Source: Aquidulcibacter sp.
Lineage (GTDB): Bacteria; Pseudomonadota; Alphaproteobacteria; Caulobacterales; Aquidulcibacteraceae
Direction: 5' to 3'
Assembly (NCBI RefSeq): GCF_020253525.1
Contig: NZ_JADCBK010000002.1
Span: 1-64,000 of the forward strand
DNA length: 64,000 nucleotides
Part shown: positions 9,297 through 19,474 of the stretch, piece by piece
Position numbering within the stretch: the first letter of the stretch is position 1
Layout: the number at the start of each line of letters is the position of its first letter
The notes under the pieces: model-generated
Seen by the model: the letters and a program-made list of their open reading frames with translations, nothing else
What the model was told of the DNA's origin: nothing
Database searches by the model: none
Program-made: the position numbers and the translations under genes

Positions 9297-10484
9297 TTAC
9301 CCGCCGGGACCACCGCCCAATCGGGGCTCGCGGTCAATGTAGGAAGGGTTACGGGCACGGTCGCGCGCTGCTTGGTTCAGGGCGCTTTGGCGAGACGACG
9401 TGGATTGCTCGGCCCGTGGCGTCCCGCGCGCGCCTTTTGGTTTGCTAGCGGGTTTTTGGGCATCAGGGTTGGCAGATTCTTCTTCACCACCAAGGCTCGA
9501 AGGATCTGGCTCGAAGCTTTGGCTTGGCTTGGTTGATCGTGGTTGGGGTGCTTGTGGTACAGGCACGGTTCCAGCCAAGGGGTCTGGACGCACTTCGCCA
9601 TTGGCTGCAGCGCGTTGACGCTCTTGTTCAACTGCTTCCCACTCACGTTGAACAGCATAGGCAGGTTGACCCGTGGCACGGGCCGAATTGATTTGGGCGC
9701 GCCGCATGGCAGCGGCATCAACCATGCCGTCGGAGCCTCTAAATTTTGATAAATCAGTGGCTTGCTGGGCTGGCGCAGGGCTTTGCATCGGGGGGGCGGC
9801 TGGCATGGCCGGCGGTGCTGGCGGTGGCGTAAAGCTCATTTGCGGCGGCGTTGGTGCTGCCATAGGTGCAGTCATTGCGGCGGGAGCCTGCGGCATATCA
9901 AAAGCGGCTTGAGGGGGTTGCTGCGATGGCATGTCACGCACGCTGCTGCGGGGTGTACCGCGTGCGCCTGACCGGGTTTGGCTGGCTTCTACCGGTGCGG
10001 CGGGCCGTGGGGCCGCTTGTGGGGAAAACTCCATCCGCGCCGCAGGTGGGGCAGGGGGCGGGGCAATGGGCGCACCTTGATTGGAGCCGGGTGCAGCTTG
10101 GGGTGTGCGGGCGCGGGGGTCGAGCCAGGGCGCTGGGCGCACTTCATAATTGCCAGAGCCCTCGCCATAACGCCCTGTCGGGGTCAAAACGGCCGTTCTG
10201 CGGGGTAAGCCTGATTCGAAGCCTGGTTGGCGCGATGGGCTTAATGACTGCGACAGCGCACACATGCGTGGCGGTGGCCCCATCTTTTTCTTGGAGCGGC
10301 TTGTTGTTTCCCCTGTCGCAACGGCCCCGCCAAACGACCAGGACGCACACATTCTGTCGCTCGTACAAGCCTTTGCGCAAGAATCAGCGCTTGCCGCTGG
10401 AAATTGTGAATAGGCGGCATTCTGGGCGAAACTGGGACCAGCAAGGGCAAAGGCCAGCCAGAAGGCGAAATCACGCGCACGCAT
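9297..10484 (-). CDS. Exported protein with PAN/apple-like N-terminus and long Pro/Ala/Gln-rich region
   Basis: Signal peptide MRARDFAFWLAFALAGPSFAQ, then FPAASADSCAKACTSDRMCASWSFGG, then low-complexity Pro/Ala/Gln. Confidence 0.65.
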   Translation of the reverse strand: MRARDFAFWLAFALAGPSFAQNAAYSQFPAASADSCAKACTSDRMCASWSFGGAVATGETTSRSKKKMGPPPRMCALSQSLSPSRQPGFESGLPRRTAVLTPTGRYGEGSGNYEVRPAPWLDPRARTPQAAPGSNQGAPIAPPPAPPAARMEFSPQAAPRPAAPVEASQTRSGARGTPRSSVRDMPSQQPPQAAFDMPQAPAAMTAPMAAPTPPQMSFTPPPAPPAMPAAPPMQSPAPAQQATDLSKFRGSDGMVDAAAMRRAQINSARATGQPAYAVQREWEAVEQERQRAAANGEVRPDPLAGTVPVPQAPQPRSTKPSQSFEPDPSSLGGEEESANPDAQKPASKPKGARGTPRAEQSTSSRQSALNQAARDRARNPSYIDREPRLGGGPGG

Positions 10485-10562
10485 ACATTCTCTCCTAATA
10501 TAGGAGGTATCGGTGCCGTGCGCCGGTTAAGGTAGAATTAAGTTTGGATTCAAATCGCAGAT

Positions 10563-12395
10563 TTAGGCGTTTGCAGCCAAAGATTCTTTAAGTTCCAACA
10601 GCGCCAGCCATTCATCTTCGTGCGCTTGTAATTGGGCGCGGGCTTGCACGGCCTGTGCGGATGTCTTTTCAAATTTGGCTGGATCGCGGCTGTAAAGATT
10701 GGGATCGTTGAGCGCTTCTTCCAAGTGGCCGATTTGGGCCTCAAGTTTCGGGATCAAGCCTTCAAGCTCGCTTAATCGTCTCTCGTCCTTATAGGAGAGT
10801 TTCTTGGCCGCCGCCTTCACCGCGGGTTCTTGGGCGGGCGCCGCGCTGGGCTTTGGCTTAGAGGCCTGCTGATGGCCCAGAATGGGGATGCCTTGGCGCA
10901 TCAGATCGGTCCAACCGCCCGGGGTCTCTACCCAAGTCCCGTCGCCACGGGGCGCTAAAGTAGCGGTTACAACCCCGTCCAAAAAGGCCCGATCGTGGCT
11001 GACGAGCAGGACCGTGCCGTCATACTCCGCCAGCATATCTTCGAGCACGTCCAAGGTTTCCATGTCGAGGTCATTGGTCGGCTCGTCCAGCACCAACACA
11101 TTGGAGGGCTTGGCCAAAGCAAGGGCCAAAAGGACCCGGTTGCGTTCCCCACCACTGAACGAGCCCACGGGTTGGCGCAAATGGCGGCTGTCGAACAAAA
11201 AGTCTTTGGCATAGGCGGCAACATGTTTGGGCCGTTCGCGCACCATGATCTGGTCTCCGCCTGCTGGGGCGAACGTATCCCAAAGTGTCGCTTTGGGGTC
11301 GAGGGCGGCACGTGACTGGTCGAGATAAGCGATGGTGAGGTTTTTGCCCATGCGGGTTGTCCCCTTATCGGGCTCTAAATTGCCAACCAGCATCTTAATC
11401 AAAGTTGATTTGCCCACGCCATTGGGGCCAACAATGCCTAGCCGATCGCCGCGCACAACCCGCAGATCAAGGTTCTTGATAATGTCGGCGCGGCCGTCAA
11501 AGCCTTTTGAGACGCCTTTGGCTTCAAACACCAATTTACCTGATGTGGTGCCTGTGTCGGCCTGAAGCGCGGCGGTATCCTTGCGCACCAACGCGGCCTG
11601 GCCTTTGCGGGCCTCACGCATGTCCATCAAACGGCGGAGACGGCCTTCATTGCGGGTGCGGCGGGCTGTTACCCCGCGCGCCAACCAGCGGGCTTCATCT
11701 TCGAGCGTTTTGTCTAGTTTCTCTAGCGCTTTACGGTCTTGTTCCTCAATACTGGCTGCCCAGGGCTCAAACTTTGAGAAGGGTGCATCGAGGCGCCGCA
11801 CAATCCCGTTGCGCAACCACAGACAGGAGGTGGAGACGGCCGACAGGAAAGCTCGGTCGTGGCTGACAACCAAAACTGCTCCAGAAAACTGCTTGAGACG
11901 ACGCTCTAATTCTTCAATGGCTGCGATGTCGAGGTGGTTGGTCGGCTCATCTAACATCAAGAGGTCGGGGTCGGCTGCCAAGGCGCGGGCAAGGGAAGCG
12001 CGGCGGGCCTCCCCACCAGACATGCCGGTGACCGGGCGGTCGGGGGCAAGACCAAAACTATGCAGTTCTGCCGCAGCGGCGGCTAGGCGCGCGGCCTCGT
12101 CGCGGTCGTGGGGTACATCTTGTGCTGCCCATTCTAACAGGCTGGTCGCGCCGCTAAAGTCGGGCTCTTGGGTCTGGGTTGCCGCATGCGTGCCATGAGA
12201 AACAACGCGTTCGCCCGAGTCATAATCAAGCAGGCCTGCTAGCACCGCCATCAAGGTCGATTTGCCTGCACCATTCGCCCCGACCAGTGCTGCCCGCTCG
12301 CCACGGCGCAAAGTAAGGTCGACGCCTGAGAAGACAGGCGCGCCGCCACGCTTCAGCGCAATATCCTTGAGTTGGATGACAATATCTCGGCTCAT
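10563..12395 (-). CDS. ABC-F family ATPase (Uup-like)
   Basis: Two Walker A motifs (GANGAGKST, GPNGVGKST), two signature motifs (MSGGEARRAS, FSGGERNRV), C-terminal coiled coil. Confidence 0.93.
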   Translation of the reverse strand: MSRDIVIQLKDIALKRGGAPVFSGVDLTLRRGERAALVGANGAGKSTLMAVLAGLLDYDSGERVVSHGTHAATQTQEPDFSGATSLLEWAAQDVPHDRDEAARLAAAAAELHSFGLAPDRPVTGMSGGEARRASLARALAADPDLLMLDEPTNHLDIAAIEELERRLKQFSGAVLVVSHDRAFLSAVSTSCLWLRNGIVRRLDAPFSKFEPWAASIEEQDRKALEKLDKTLEDEARWLARGVTARRTRNEGRLRRLMDMREARKGQAALVRKDTAALQADTGTTSGKLVFEAKGVSKGFDGRADIIKNLDLRVVRGDRLGIVGPNGVGKSTLIKMLVGNLEPDKGTTRMGKNLTIAYLDQSRAALDPKATLWDTFAPAGGDQIMVRERPKHVAAYAKDFLFDSRHLRQPVGSFSGGERNRVLLALALAKPSNVLVLDEPTNDLDMETLDVLEDMLAEYDGTVLLVSHDRAFLDGVVTATLAPRGDGTWVETPGGWTDLMRQGIPILGHQQASKPKPSAAPAQEPAVKAAAKKLSYKDERRLSELEGLIPKLEAQIGHLEEALNDPNLYSRDPAKFEKTSAQAVQARAQLQAHEDEWLALLELKESLAANA

Positions 12396-12476
12396 GCGTG
12401 GCAAGTGTCTGCGCTGTGGACGAAGGTCAAGGTCGCCGCGCAGAAGTGGGCCTGATCACACTGCGAAAGGGTAGGT

Positions 12477-14033
12477 ATGGCTCTTGTGCGTGTTCACGAT
12501 TTCGTGTTGCCTGACAGGACAAAGTTCGTCAGCCAGAAAGCAAGCACCGTGTCTCTGCGCCACTTCATCCTATCCGCCTCCGCCTTGGCTTTGTCCGTAT
12601 CTGCCACTTTGGTTGCGGGATGTGCCACTACTTCTGCGGCACAACCAGCAGCAGCACCGGCAACCGCACCCGCGGCAAAGCCGAAAGCTGCGCCAAAGCC
12701 CATCATTAAGGGCATGGATAGTCATGGTGCGCTGGATCCTTTTCCATCGACCTACAAGCCTTTGCCGGGGGTGCCGACCGCCATTGTCGGCGCGACAATT
12801 CTGACTGCTGCGGGCCAAGAAATTGAAAATGGCACGATTGTCTTCTCAGAAGGCAAGATTGTCGCTGTCGGCAAAGATATTGCCATCCCCGAGGGGGCAA
12901 AGCGCGTGGATGGGCGCGGCAAGTTTGTCACCCCCGGCATTATCGATATTCACTCGCATTTGGGCGTCTATCCCAGTCCCGGCGTGCAAGCCAATTCGGA
13001 CGGTAATGAAGCCACCGACCCCAACACAGCCGAAGTGTGGGCGGAACATTCGATCTGGCCACAAGACCCCGGTTTCAACCGCGCGCGCGAAGGCGGCATT
13101 ACCAGCCTGTTGATCCTGCCAGGTTCGGCCAATTTATTTGGTGGCCGGTCTGTGACGCTCAAAAATGTGCCCGCCATCACGCAGCAGGGGATGAAGTTTC
13201 CAGGCGCGCCATATGGCCTCAAAATGGCCTGCGGCGAGAACCCCAAGCGCGTCTATGGCTCGCGCTCGCGCGCGCCTTCTACCCGTATGGGCAATATTGC
13301 CGTAGCGCGGCGAGCCTGGATTGATGCAGCCGACTATAATCGGCGATGGAATGATTATCGGGCCAAAGTCGCCGCCGGGGAATCCGCCGGTGATCCGCCC
13401 AAGCGCGATCTCAAGCTTGAGACATTGGCTGGCGTGCTCAATGGCGATGTTTTGATCCAAAACCATTGCTATCGCGCTGACGAAATGGCCCTGATGATCG
13501 ATATGGCCAAGGAATTTGGCTATAAGATCACCACTTTCCACCATTCTTCTGAGGCCTATAAGCTGGCCCCTGTGCTCAAAGAGGAAGACATCTGCTCGGC
13601 CACGTGGGCCGATTGGCAGGGCTTTAAGATGGAATCGCTCGACGGCATTGCTGAAAATGCCGGTATCTTGCAGGCCTATGGGGCGTGCGCGATTATCCAC
13701 TCTGACGACGCCACCATGATCCAGCATCTCAACCAAGAAGCGGCCTTGGCGATGGGCGCGGCAGCGCGCGCTGGTATTCCCGTATCGCGCCTTGATGCGA
13801 TCAAATGGATCACCGCCAATCCCGCGCGCGCCATGGGCATTGCGGCCAAGACGGGCTCTCTGGAAGTTGGCAAGATGGCCGACATTGTGGTGTGGGACCG
13901 CGATCCGTTCTCAACTTATGCCCTAGCCCAAACCGTCTATATTGACGGCGGCATCGCCTATGACCGTAACGACCCGGCCACCCATGCCCGGTCCGACTTT
14001 GACCTTGGTCGCCCTAGCTTGGAGCAGAAATAA
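12477..14033 (+). CDS. Amidohydrolase family protein, probable lipoprotein
   Basis: GKFVTPGIIDIHSHLG, NPARAMGIAAKTGSLEVGKMADIVVWDRDPF; lipobox-like SATLVAGCATT. True start could be GTG 12549. Confidence 0.9.
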   Translation: MALVRVHDFVLPDRTKFVSQKASTVSLRHFILSASALALSVSATLVAGCATTSAAQPAAAPATAPAAKPKAAPKPIIKGMDSHGALDPFPSTYKPLPGVPTAIVGATILTAAGQEIENGTIVFSEGKIVAVGKDIAIPEGAKRVDGRGKFVTPGIIDIHSHLGVYPSPGVQANSDGNEATDPNTAEVWAEHSIWPQDPGFNRAREGGITSLLILPGSANLFGGRSVTLKNVPAITQQGMKFPGAPYGLKMACGENPKRVYGSRSRAPSTRMGNIAVARRAWIDAADYNRRWNDYRAKVAAGESAGDPPKRDLKLETLAGVLNGDVLIQNHCYRADEMALMIDMAKEFGYKITTFHHSSEAYKLAPVLKEEDICSATWADWQGFKMESLDGIAENAGILQAYGACAIIHSDDATMIQHLNQEAALAMGAAARAGIPVSRLDAIKWITANPARAMGIAAKTGSLEVGKMADIVVWDRDPFSTYALAQTVYIDGGIAYDRNDPATHARSDFDLGRPSLEQK

Positions 14034-15382
14034 TGAAACCCGTTGCTCTTGCTCTCGCTTTGGCAGTTTCAGCCCCCGCACTGGCGGTTGCTGATCCTAT
14101 CGCCATCATCAATGCCAAGATCGAAACCGTGGGGCCAGCCGGCACCCTCTCCTCTGCAACCCTTGTGATGGACAGGGGTAAGATTGTCGCCATTGGCGCT
14201 TCGGCCGCCATTCCCAAGGGCGCACAAATCATTGACGCCAAAGGGGCCGTGGTTACGCCCGGTCTGGTCGCCGCCACCACCAGCCTTGGCATTTCGGAGA
14301 TTGAGCAAGTCCCCTCCACGCGCGACGATGGGGCAGGGGGGCAGATTGGTGCTGCCTTTAATCCTGCAGCGGGCGTCAATCCCGACGCCCCCACAATTGG
14401 TCTCGCGCGCCTCAATGGTGTGACACGAGCCTTCCTCACCCCGGTAGCGGGTCGTTCTGGCAATGGGGCCCATGCCCATGACGACAGTGCCTTTGATACC
14501 GCAGGCGGGCATGAACAAGACGATCCAACCTTGTTTGCTGGCCAAAGCATCGGCATTAATTTGGCAGCAAACTCGCCCGACCTGATCTTCAAGACCAATG
14601 CAGGCATGGTGTTGGAATTTGGCGAGTCGGCTGCTGCTGCGGCAGGTGGTTCGCGCGGGGCATCTTTGATCATTCTTAAGCGCGTCTTGGCCGATGTGCG
14701 CCATTTTGCAGCCAACCGCGCCGCCTATGACAAGGGCGAGGGCCGCGACCTGATGGTCAGTCGCCTTGATTTGGAAGCTTTGGTGCCCGTGGTACAAGGC
14801 AAGTCGCCTCTCTTGATCCGGGTATCGAGCGCCAATGATATTCGCCAAGTCTTGAAACTGGCGAGGGAAGAAAAACTATCCGTGGTTTTGGAAGGGGCAG
14901 AAGAAGGCTGGCGGGTCGCGTCTGAATTGGCTTCCGCAAAAGTGCCCGTCATCATCGACAGCCAAGCCGCTCTACCGGCAAGTTTTGAGACCTTAGGCAC
15001 CCATTTGCGCAACGCCCAAATCCTGTATCAAGCAGGCGTTCAAGTCTCGATCATGGGCAGCCGGGACTATAACAATCTGCGACAAAGCCGGATGAATGCA
15101 GGCACAGCTGTCGCCCATGGCTTGCCCTATCAAGCAGCCCTCGCTGCCATTACCTTAAATCCCGCCAAGATTTGGGGCGCGGACCAGGAGATTGGCTCCC
15201 TCGAGCCGGGCAAAGCCGCCGATGTCGTCATCTGGTCAGGCGATCCACTGGAAGGCCAAAGCTATCCACTTGCGGTCTATATCGCAGGCCAAGCCCAACC
15301 CATGACCAGCCGCTCTACCGAACTCGCCGCCCGCTACAAACCCAGCACCGACGGCATCGCACGCCCTGCTTATCGGAATTAA
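14033..15382 (+). CDS. Amidohydrolase family protein, second tandem copy
   Basis: Signal peptide MKPVALALALAVSAPALAVA; GAVVTPGLVAATT, NPAKIWGADQEIGSLEPGKAADVVIWSGDPLE; TAATG overlap with upstream gene. Confidence 0.9.
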   Translation: MKPVALALALAVSAPALAVADPIAIINAKIETVGPAGTLSSATLVMDRGKIVAIGASAAIPKGAQIIDAKGAVVTPGLVAATTSLGISEIEQVPSTRDDGAGGQIGAAFNPAAGVNPDAPTIGLARLNGVTRAFLTPVAGRSGNGAHAHDDSAFDTAGGHEQDDPTLFAGQSIGINLAANSPDLIFKTNAGMVLEFGESAAAAAGGSRGASLIILKRVLADVRHFAANRAAYDKGEGRDLMVSRLDLEALVPVVQGKSPLLIRVSSANDIRQVLKLAREEKLSVVLEGAEEGWRVASELASAKVPVIIDSQAALPASFETLGTHLRNAQILYQAGVQVSIMGSRDYNNLRQSRMNAGTAVAHGLPYQAALAAITLNPAKIWGADQEIGSLEPGKAADVVIWSGDPLEGQSYPLAVYIAGQAQPMTSRSTELAARYKPSTDGIARPAYRN

Positions 15383-15403
15383 GATTTGTTGAAATGGCCT
15401 ATG

Positions 15404-17335
15404 CTAGCGCACGGGCCGGGACCCGATTCGGCTGCTGCCCGTCGCCGCGGGGGCGGGGCTTGCCTTGGTGGGGCTTGATTTGCCGCGTGCCATTTTGGCG
15501 GCTTTGGGCTCTTCTTCGAACAATTCGGCCAGCTTATCGACAATCGCCCCGCCCAATTGCTCGGCATCCACGATGGTCACGGCGCGGCGATAATAGCGCG
15601 TCACATCATGGCCGATGCCGATGGCGATCAACTCCACCGGGCTATAGTCTTGGATTTTGGCGATGGTGTCGCGCAAATGGCGTTCCAAATAGGCCCCCGA
15701 ATTGACCGACAAAGTGCTGTCATCCACAGGCGCGCCGTCAGAAATCACCATCAGAATGCGGCGCTGTTCGGGCCGGGCCAGCAGGCGGTCATGGGCCCAA
15801 TCCAAGGCTTCGCCATCGATGTTTTCTTTGAGAAGGCCTTCGCGCATCATCAGGCCCAGATTACGCCGCGCCCGACGCCATGGCGCGTCCGCACTTTTAT
15901 AAATAATGTGGCGCAGATCATTCAGGCGACCGGGATTGGCAGGCTTGCCCGCCTTCATCCAGCTATCGCGCGATTGTCCACCTTTCCAAGCCTTGGTGGT
16001 AAAGCCCAAAATTTCGGTCTTAACGCCGCAGCGCTCCAGCGTGCGGGCCAGAATATCGGCGCAAATGGCAGCAATCATGATGGGTCTGCCGCGCATCGAG
16101 CCCGAGTTGTCCAACAAAAGCGTCACAACCGTGTCGCGGAAGTTGGTATCATCTTCCATCTTGAAGGTGAGGGGGGCCAAAGGCTCGGTCACCACGCGCG
16201 ACAGGCGGGCGACATCGAGTACGCCTTCTTCCAGATCAAACTGCCAGCTGCGGTTTTGCTGAGCCATCAGACGGCGCTGCAAGCGGTTTGCCAAGCGGCC
16301 AACAACGCCTTGAAGCTGGGTCAATTGGGCGTCGAGATAGCTGCGCAAGCGGGCCAATTCTTCCCCGTCGCACAGGTCTTCGGCACCCACCGTCTCGTCA
16401 AAGGCCTTGGTATAGATTTTATAGGCAAAGCCATCGCCATCACCCGGTCTGAAGTTGGGTCGGACGGGCGTAGTGCCTTCATCGACTTCGCTGTCATCAT
16501 CATCAGACGAGTCACTATCATCAGCCTCGACGCGCACCTGCACATCTTCTTGCTCGCTGCCTTGCGACTCGCCGCGCTGGGTATCTTCCTGCTGCTCGCC
16601 GCCTTCTTCCTGCTGATCCTCATTCTGGCTGGGGTCGGGTGGGGGCTGGTCGGCGCCATCGGGCTCTTCGCCATCTTCATCAGACGGATCAGGTTCTGCC
16701 CCCAATTCATCGCCGAGGTCGAGGTCGCGGATAAGGTCGCGTGTTACTTCGGCAAAGGCCTTTTGATCGCCCAAGCGTTCAGTCAGGCGATCAATGGTCT
16801 CGCCCGCTTTGGCTTGCACTTCATCGCGCCACAAATCGGCAATACCGCGCCCGGATTCAGGGGGGGCAAGCCCGGTCAGGCGTTCGCGCAGCAACAGGCC
16901 CAAGGCATCGGCCAAAGGCGCGGTTTGCCGGTCGGTCATGCGGGCATAGCCCTTTTTCTCGCACGTCTCGACCAAAGCCGCGGTTAGGTTTTGTGCAACC
17001 CCCGGCATGGCCAAAGCGCCAATTGCCTCAATGCGGGCTTTCTCAGCAACTTCATACAGAGCACGCGCACGCGGGCCTTCGGGCATGGCGGCATTATGGG
17101 CCGCTAAATCATGGTGAGCGAGGCGTAGTGCGGCGGCATCGGCATGACCACGCAAACGCGAGACTTCTTGCTCACCCAAGGCGCGCGCCGGATGGGGCAA
17201 GCCAATACGATTGCCCGACACACTTGGCCCATCGGCAGAGAAGCTGACCTCCACCTCCTCAGTACGCGATAAAGCACGCGCCGTATGGGTGATCACACGT
17301 TTGAAAACGTCTTGAGGGGTTTCTTTGCTCGCCAT
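15404..17335 (-). CDS. cobT: Cobaltochelatase CobT subunit
   Basis: VWA MIDAS motif [14 protein letters not shown], acidic middle region, [57 protein letters not shown]. Confidence 0.96.
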   Translation of the reverse strand: MASKETPQDVFKRVITHTARALSRTEEVEVSFSADGPSVSGNRIGLPHPARALGEQEVSRLRGHADAAALRLAHHDLAAHNAAMPEGPRARALYEVAEKARIEAIGALAMPGVAQNLTAALVETCEKKGYARMTDRQTAPLADALGLLLRERLTGLAPPESGRGIADLWRDEVQAKAGETIDRLTERLGDQKAFAEVTRDLIRDLDLGDELGAEPDPSDEDGEEPDGADQPPPDPSQNEDQQEEGGEQQEDTQRGESQGSEQEDVQVRVEADDSDSSDDDDSEVDEGTTPVRPNFRPGDGDGFAYKIYTKAFDETVGAEDLCDGEELARLRSYLDAQLTQLQGVVGRLANRLQRRLMAQQNRSWQFDLEEGVLDVARLSRVVTEPLAPLTFKMEDDTNFRDTVVTLLLDNSGSMRGRPIMIAAICADILARTLERCGVKTEILGFTTKAWKGGQSRDSWMKAGKPANPGRLNDLRHIIYKSADAPWRRARRNLGLMMREGLLKENIDGEALDWAHDRLLARPEQRRILMVISDGAPVDDSTLSVNSGAYLERHLRDTIAKIQDYSPVELIAIGIGHDVTRYYRRAVTIVDAEQLGGAIVDKLAELFEEEPKAAKMARGKSSPTKASPAPAATGSSRIGSRPVR

Positions 17336-17420
17336 AGTCAGACTGACATAAGCCGGAGCCGTAGGCCTGTCACGCCTCTATGTGCGTTGATTTCAGTGGG
17401 GGTGTTAGTTCAATTAACCG

Positions 17421-17876
17421 CTACGGGTGCGAAGCTGCAACTTGCTGCCTAAAAAAAATATCTATCAATCTTTCCTTCAATGCACGTCTACTGCCATTTG
17501 TAGCAGCTGCTGCCTCAATCATCACAATGTGGGAGTGAGCCGGTCCTTCACTTGGCTCGTGCTCCACTATAAATCGGCTGCCGCAATTGCCAACGATTCG
17601 GTGTATCTCGAAGTTTACTGCTTGCCAAAAGCCCCAATACTGGGTTGCGTTTCCTTTCGCAGACTTTGCACGCGCGGCTTCAAATCCTGAAGCGTGAACC
17701 CCTTGCGCTGTAGCAATTTCAACCCAATCAACAGATTCGTGACGCCTCAATTCTGGCGGGAATTTCGGGGTTGAAAAATGGAAAATCTCTTCAAATCGCC
17801 ACTTACCATTTTCACCCATATTGGGCGTATAAATTCTGCGAGCTAAAATATTGTCTTCTGGGATTGTCAGTTTCAT
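17421..17876 (-). CDS. Hypothetical protein, third gene of TIGR04255-associated operon
   Basis: ATG 17876, 5 nt after the stop of the preceding gene; A+T-rich; contains HEPSEGPAHSHIVMI. Confidence 0.7.
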   Translation of the reverse strand: MKLTIPEDNILARRIYTPNMGENGKWRFEEIFHFSTPKFPPELRRHESVDWVEIATAQGVHASGFEAARAKSAKGNATQYWGFWQAVNFEIHRIVGNCGSRFIVEHEPSEGPAHSHIVMIEAAAATNGSRRALKERLIDIFFRQQVAASHP

Positions 17877-17881
17877 CGATT

Positions 17882-18427
17882 TTAGCCCAAGATCAATGCC
17901 CGAACCTTGGAAGCGATTGATGTGGCACTTCCATCTAAAATATCTTCATGCTGCCATTTCCCATCTGATCTTGTAATGATGTACTGTGATTTTTCAGACA
18001 GACCGACGATTAGATGACGATTGCCAACTTCGCCCCAAAAAAAGTCGATTATCCCATCCCCGGCGAAAGAATACTTTGGCAATGCCGATAGGATAGGCAG
18101 ACTTTGTACAAAATTTATTACAATGGTTTTCGTACCAAGATCTAATTCTTTAAATTCCTCGATATCTTGAAAATCAGCGAATAAACTTCTCAGCAGATCG
18201 TCTCTTCCACTTTCCCAAAGCGTCCGTTCAAATTCATTATATTGTCTGTTCGCAAAGAAAATCGCACTTGGACGAACAAAATAAAATTGTGCGTGCTCCG
18301 TTGTTTGCCGGACGGGTAACTGAACCGATGGTTCAACAAGATTATTCCAAAGTGGAAGTTCGTTTAGCTGAGCAGTATGGGTATACGGAGAGGCGCTCGC
18401 TCCCCACCAGTCACTGTTGTTAAACAT
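17882..18427 (-). CDS. Hypothetical protein, second gene of TIGR04255-associated operon
   Basis: Overlaps the upstream ORF by 8 nt; C-terminal YSFAGDGIIDFFWGEVGNRHLIVGLSEKSQYIITRSDGKW predicted beta-rich. Confidence 0.72.
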   Translation of the reverse strand: MFNNSDWWGASASPYTHTAQLNELPLWNNLVEPSVQLPVRQTTEHAQFYFVRPSAIFFANRQYNEFERTLWESGRDDLLRSLFADFQDIEEFKELDLGTKTIVINFVQSLPILSALPKYSFAGDGIIDFFWGEVGNRHLIVGLSEKSQYIITRSDGKWQHEDILDGSATSIASKVRALILG

Positions 18428-19220
18428 GTCTGTAGGCTCCCCAAACCTCTATCCTGAATTTTTCAGATGTTACAGTGTTAAATTTCTCAGTTATCTGACT
18501 GTGGGCGCGATCAAACCAAGTTGAAATGCCTTTGTGATCAAGTGCTTCAGGTAGACCTCTAGCAATAAGCTCAAGCCGTACTTCGTGGCCTTCCATAGGT
18601 TGACGCGTTATTAATTGAATGCCGACATGGAGACGGCCATCGATGTCTTTGAGTTTAGAGGAAAATGTTTGCGACAAACCATCGATTTGTATTGGTAAGT
18701 TGATTGCGATCAAATCCTTTAAAAAAGGTATCGCTTCAGACAACCTAACAACTTCGCGATTTGGCGGAATTATGAGGTTTACATAAACCAACTCAACTTG
18801 GGTCGTCTTGGGCTCACGTCCAAATTCCGATAGCCAAAACTCCCTCAACGCACCCAGAATCCTCAAGAATTCGTCCAAAGCGCTTTCGAAGCTTGGATAT
18901 ACCGTTTTGCTCTCCGCGCGTCGCCAATTGAATACTAGTTTGCTATTTTGAAACTGTACCAGTTTAGATTGGTCCTTACTGATCATCCAAGCTCTAGGAA
19001 TCTCTACCTGCCCAGGGAAAAACATTTGCTGGGTGATCTCAGTACCAAACGGCCTCTCAATTGCAATTTCCATTGGTGGCTGCGTTAGAGGAGTTGGGTA
19101 ATCGTCTCTAAGGAACTCTGTGAACCTACCCAAATGCACTGCTTGAAAAGTCGGTTCCGGCTCAAATTGAAAGGCTATTGCCATTTCAGCCAGTGGGGAT
19201 GCTTTGTATTTCGTCCGCAT
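18420..19220 (-). CDS. TIGR04255 family protein (sporadically distributed, function unknown)
   Basis: N-terminal ASPLAEMAIAFQFEP; RAWMISKDQSKLVQFQNSKLVFNWRRAE...YPSFESALDEFLRILGALREFW...TTQVELVYVNLI matches the family pattern. Confidence 0.82.
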   Translation of the reverse strand: MRTKYKASPLAEMAIAFQFEPEPTFQAVHLGRFTEFLRDDYPTPLTQPPMEIAIERPFGTEITQQMFFPGQVEIPRAWMISKDQSKLVQFQNSKLVFNWRRAESKTVYPSFESALDEFLRILGALREFWLSEFGREPKTTQVELVYVNLIIPPNREVVRLSEAIPFLKDLIAINLPIQIDGLSQTFSSKLKDIDGRLHVGIQLITRQPMEGHEVRLELIARGLPEALDHKGISTWFDRAHSQITEKFNTVTSEKFRIEVWGAYRHV

Positions 19221-19383
19221 CGTGTCTGGGGTCCTCAAAGTCGTATTAAGCGCTCGCAATCGTATCACTGTTTAAGGAATGTTGTATACGGAAAACAGGT
19301 AAACAACCCTCTTATCTGACTCGGGTACATATAAATCTGGAATTGCTTAGCCTTATGCGGCTTACAAACAAACTTTCCAATAG

Positions 19384-19429
19384 TTCCAGAGCAGCTTTGC
19401 TGTGGGGAAATGGGTTTCCCTGTCTGGAA
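19384..19429. repeat. Small three-way-junction inverted repeat between fadB-like gene and the island operon
   Basis: Outer ttccaga/tctggaa enclosing cagc-ttt-gctg and gggaaa-tggg-tttccc. Confidence 0.6.
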
Positions 19430-19474
19430 AGGTAATGGCCCTCCAGCGTTTCTTTGCAAGAGGGCCTGATAAGT

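Noticed and set aside
15557-16987. 476-aa plus-strand ORF antisense to cobT
   Set aside because: Shadow ORF of a high-GC gene; cobT on the opposite strand has clear VWA and CobT motifs.
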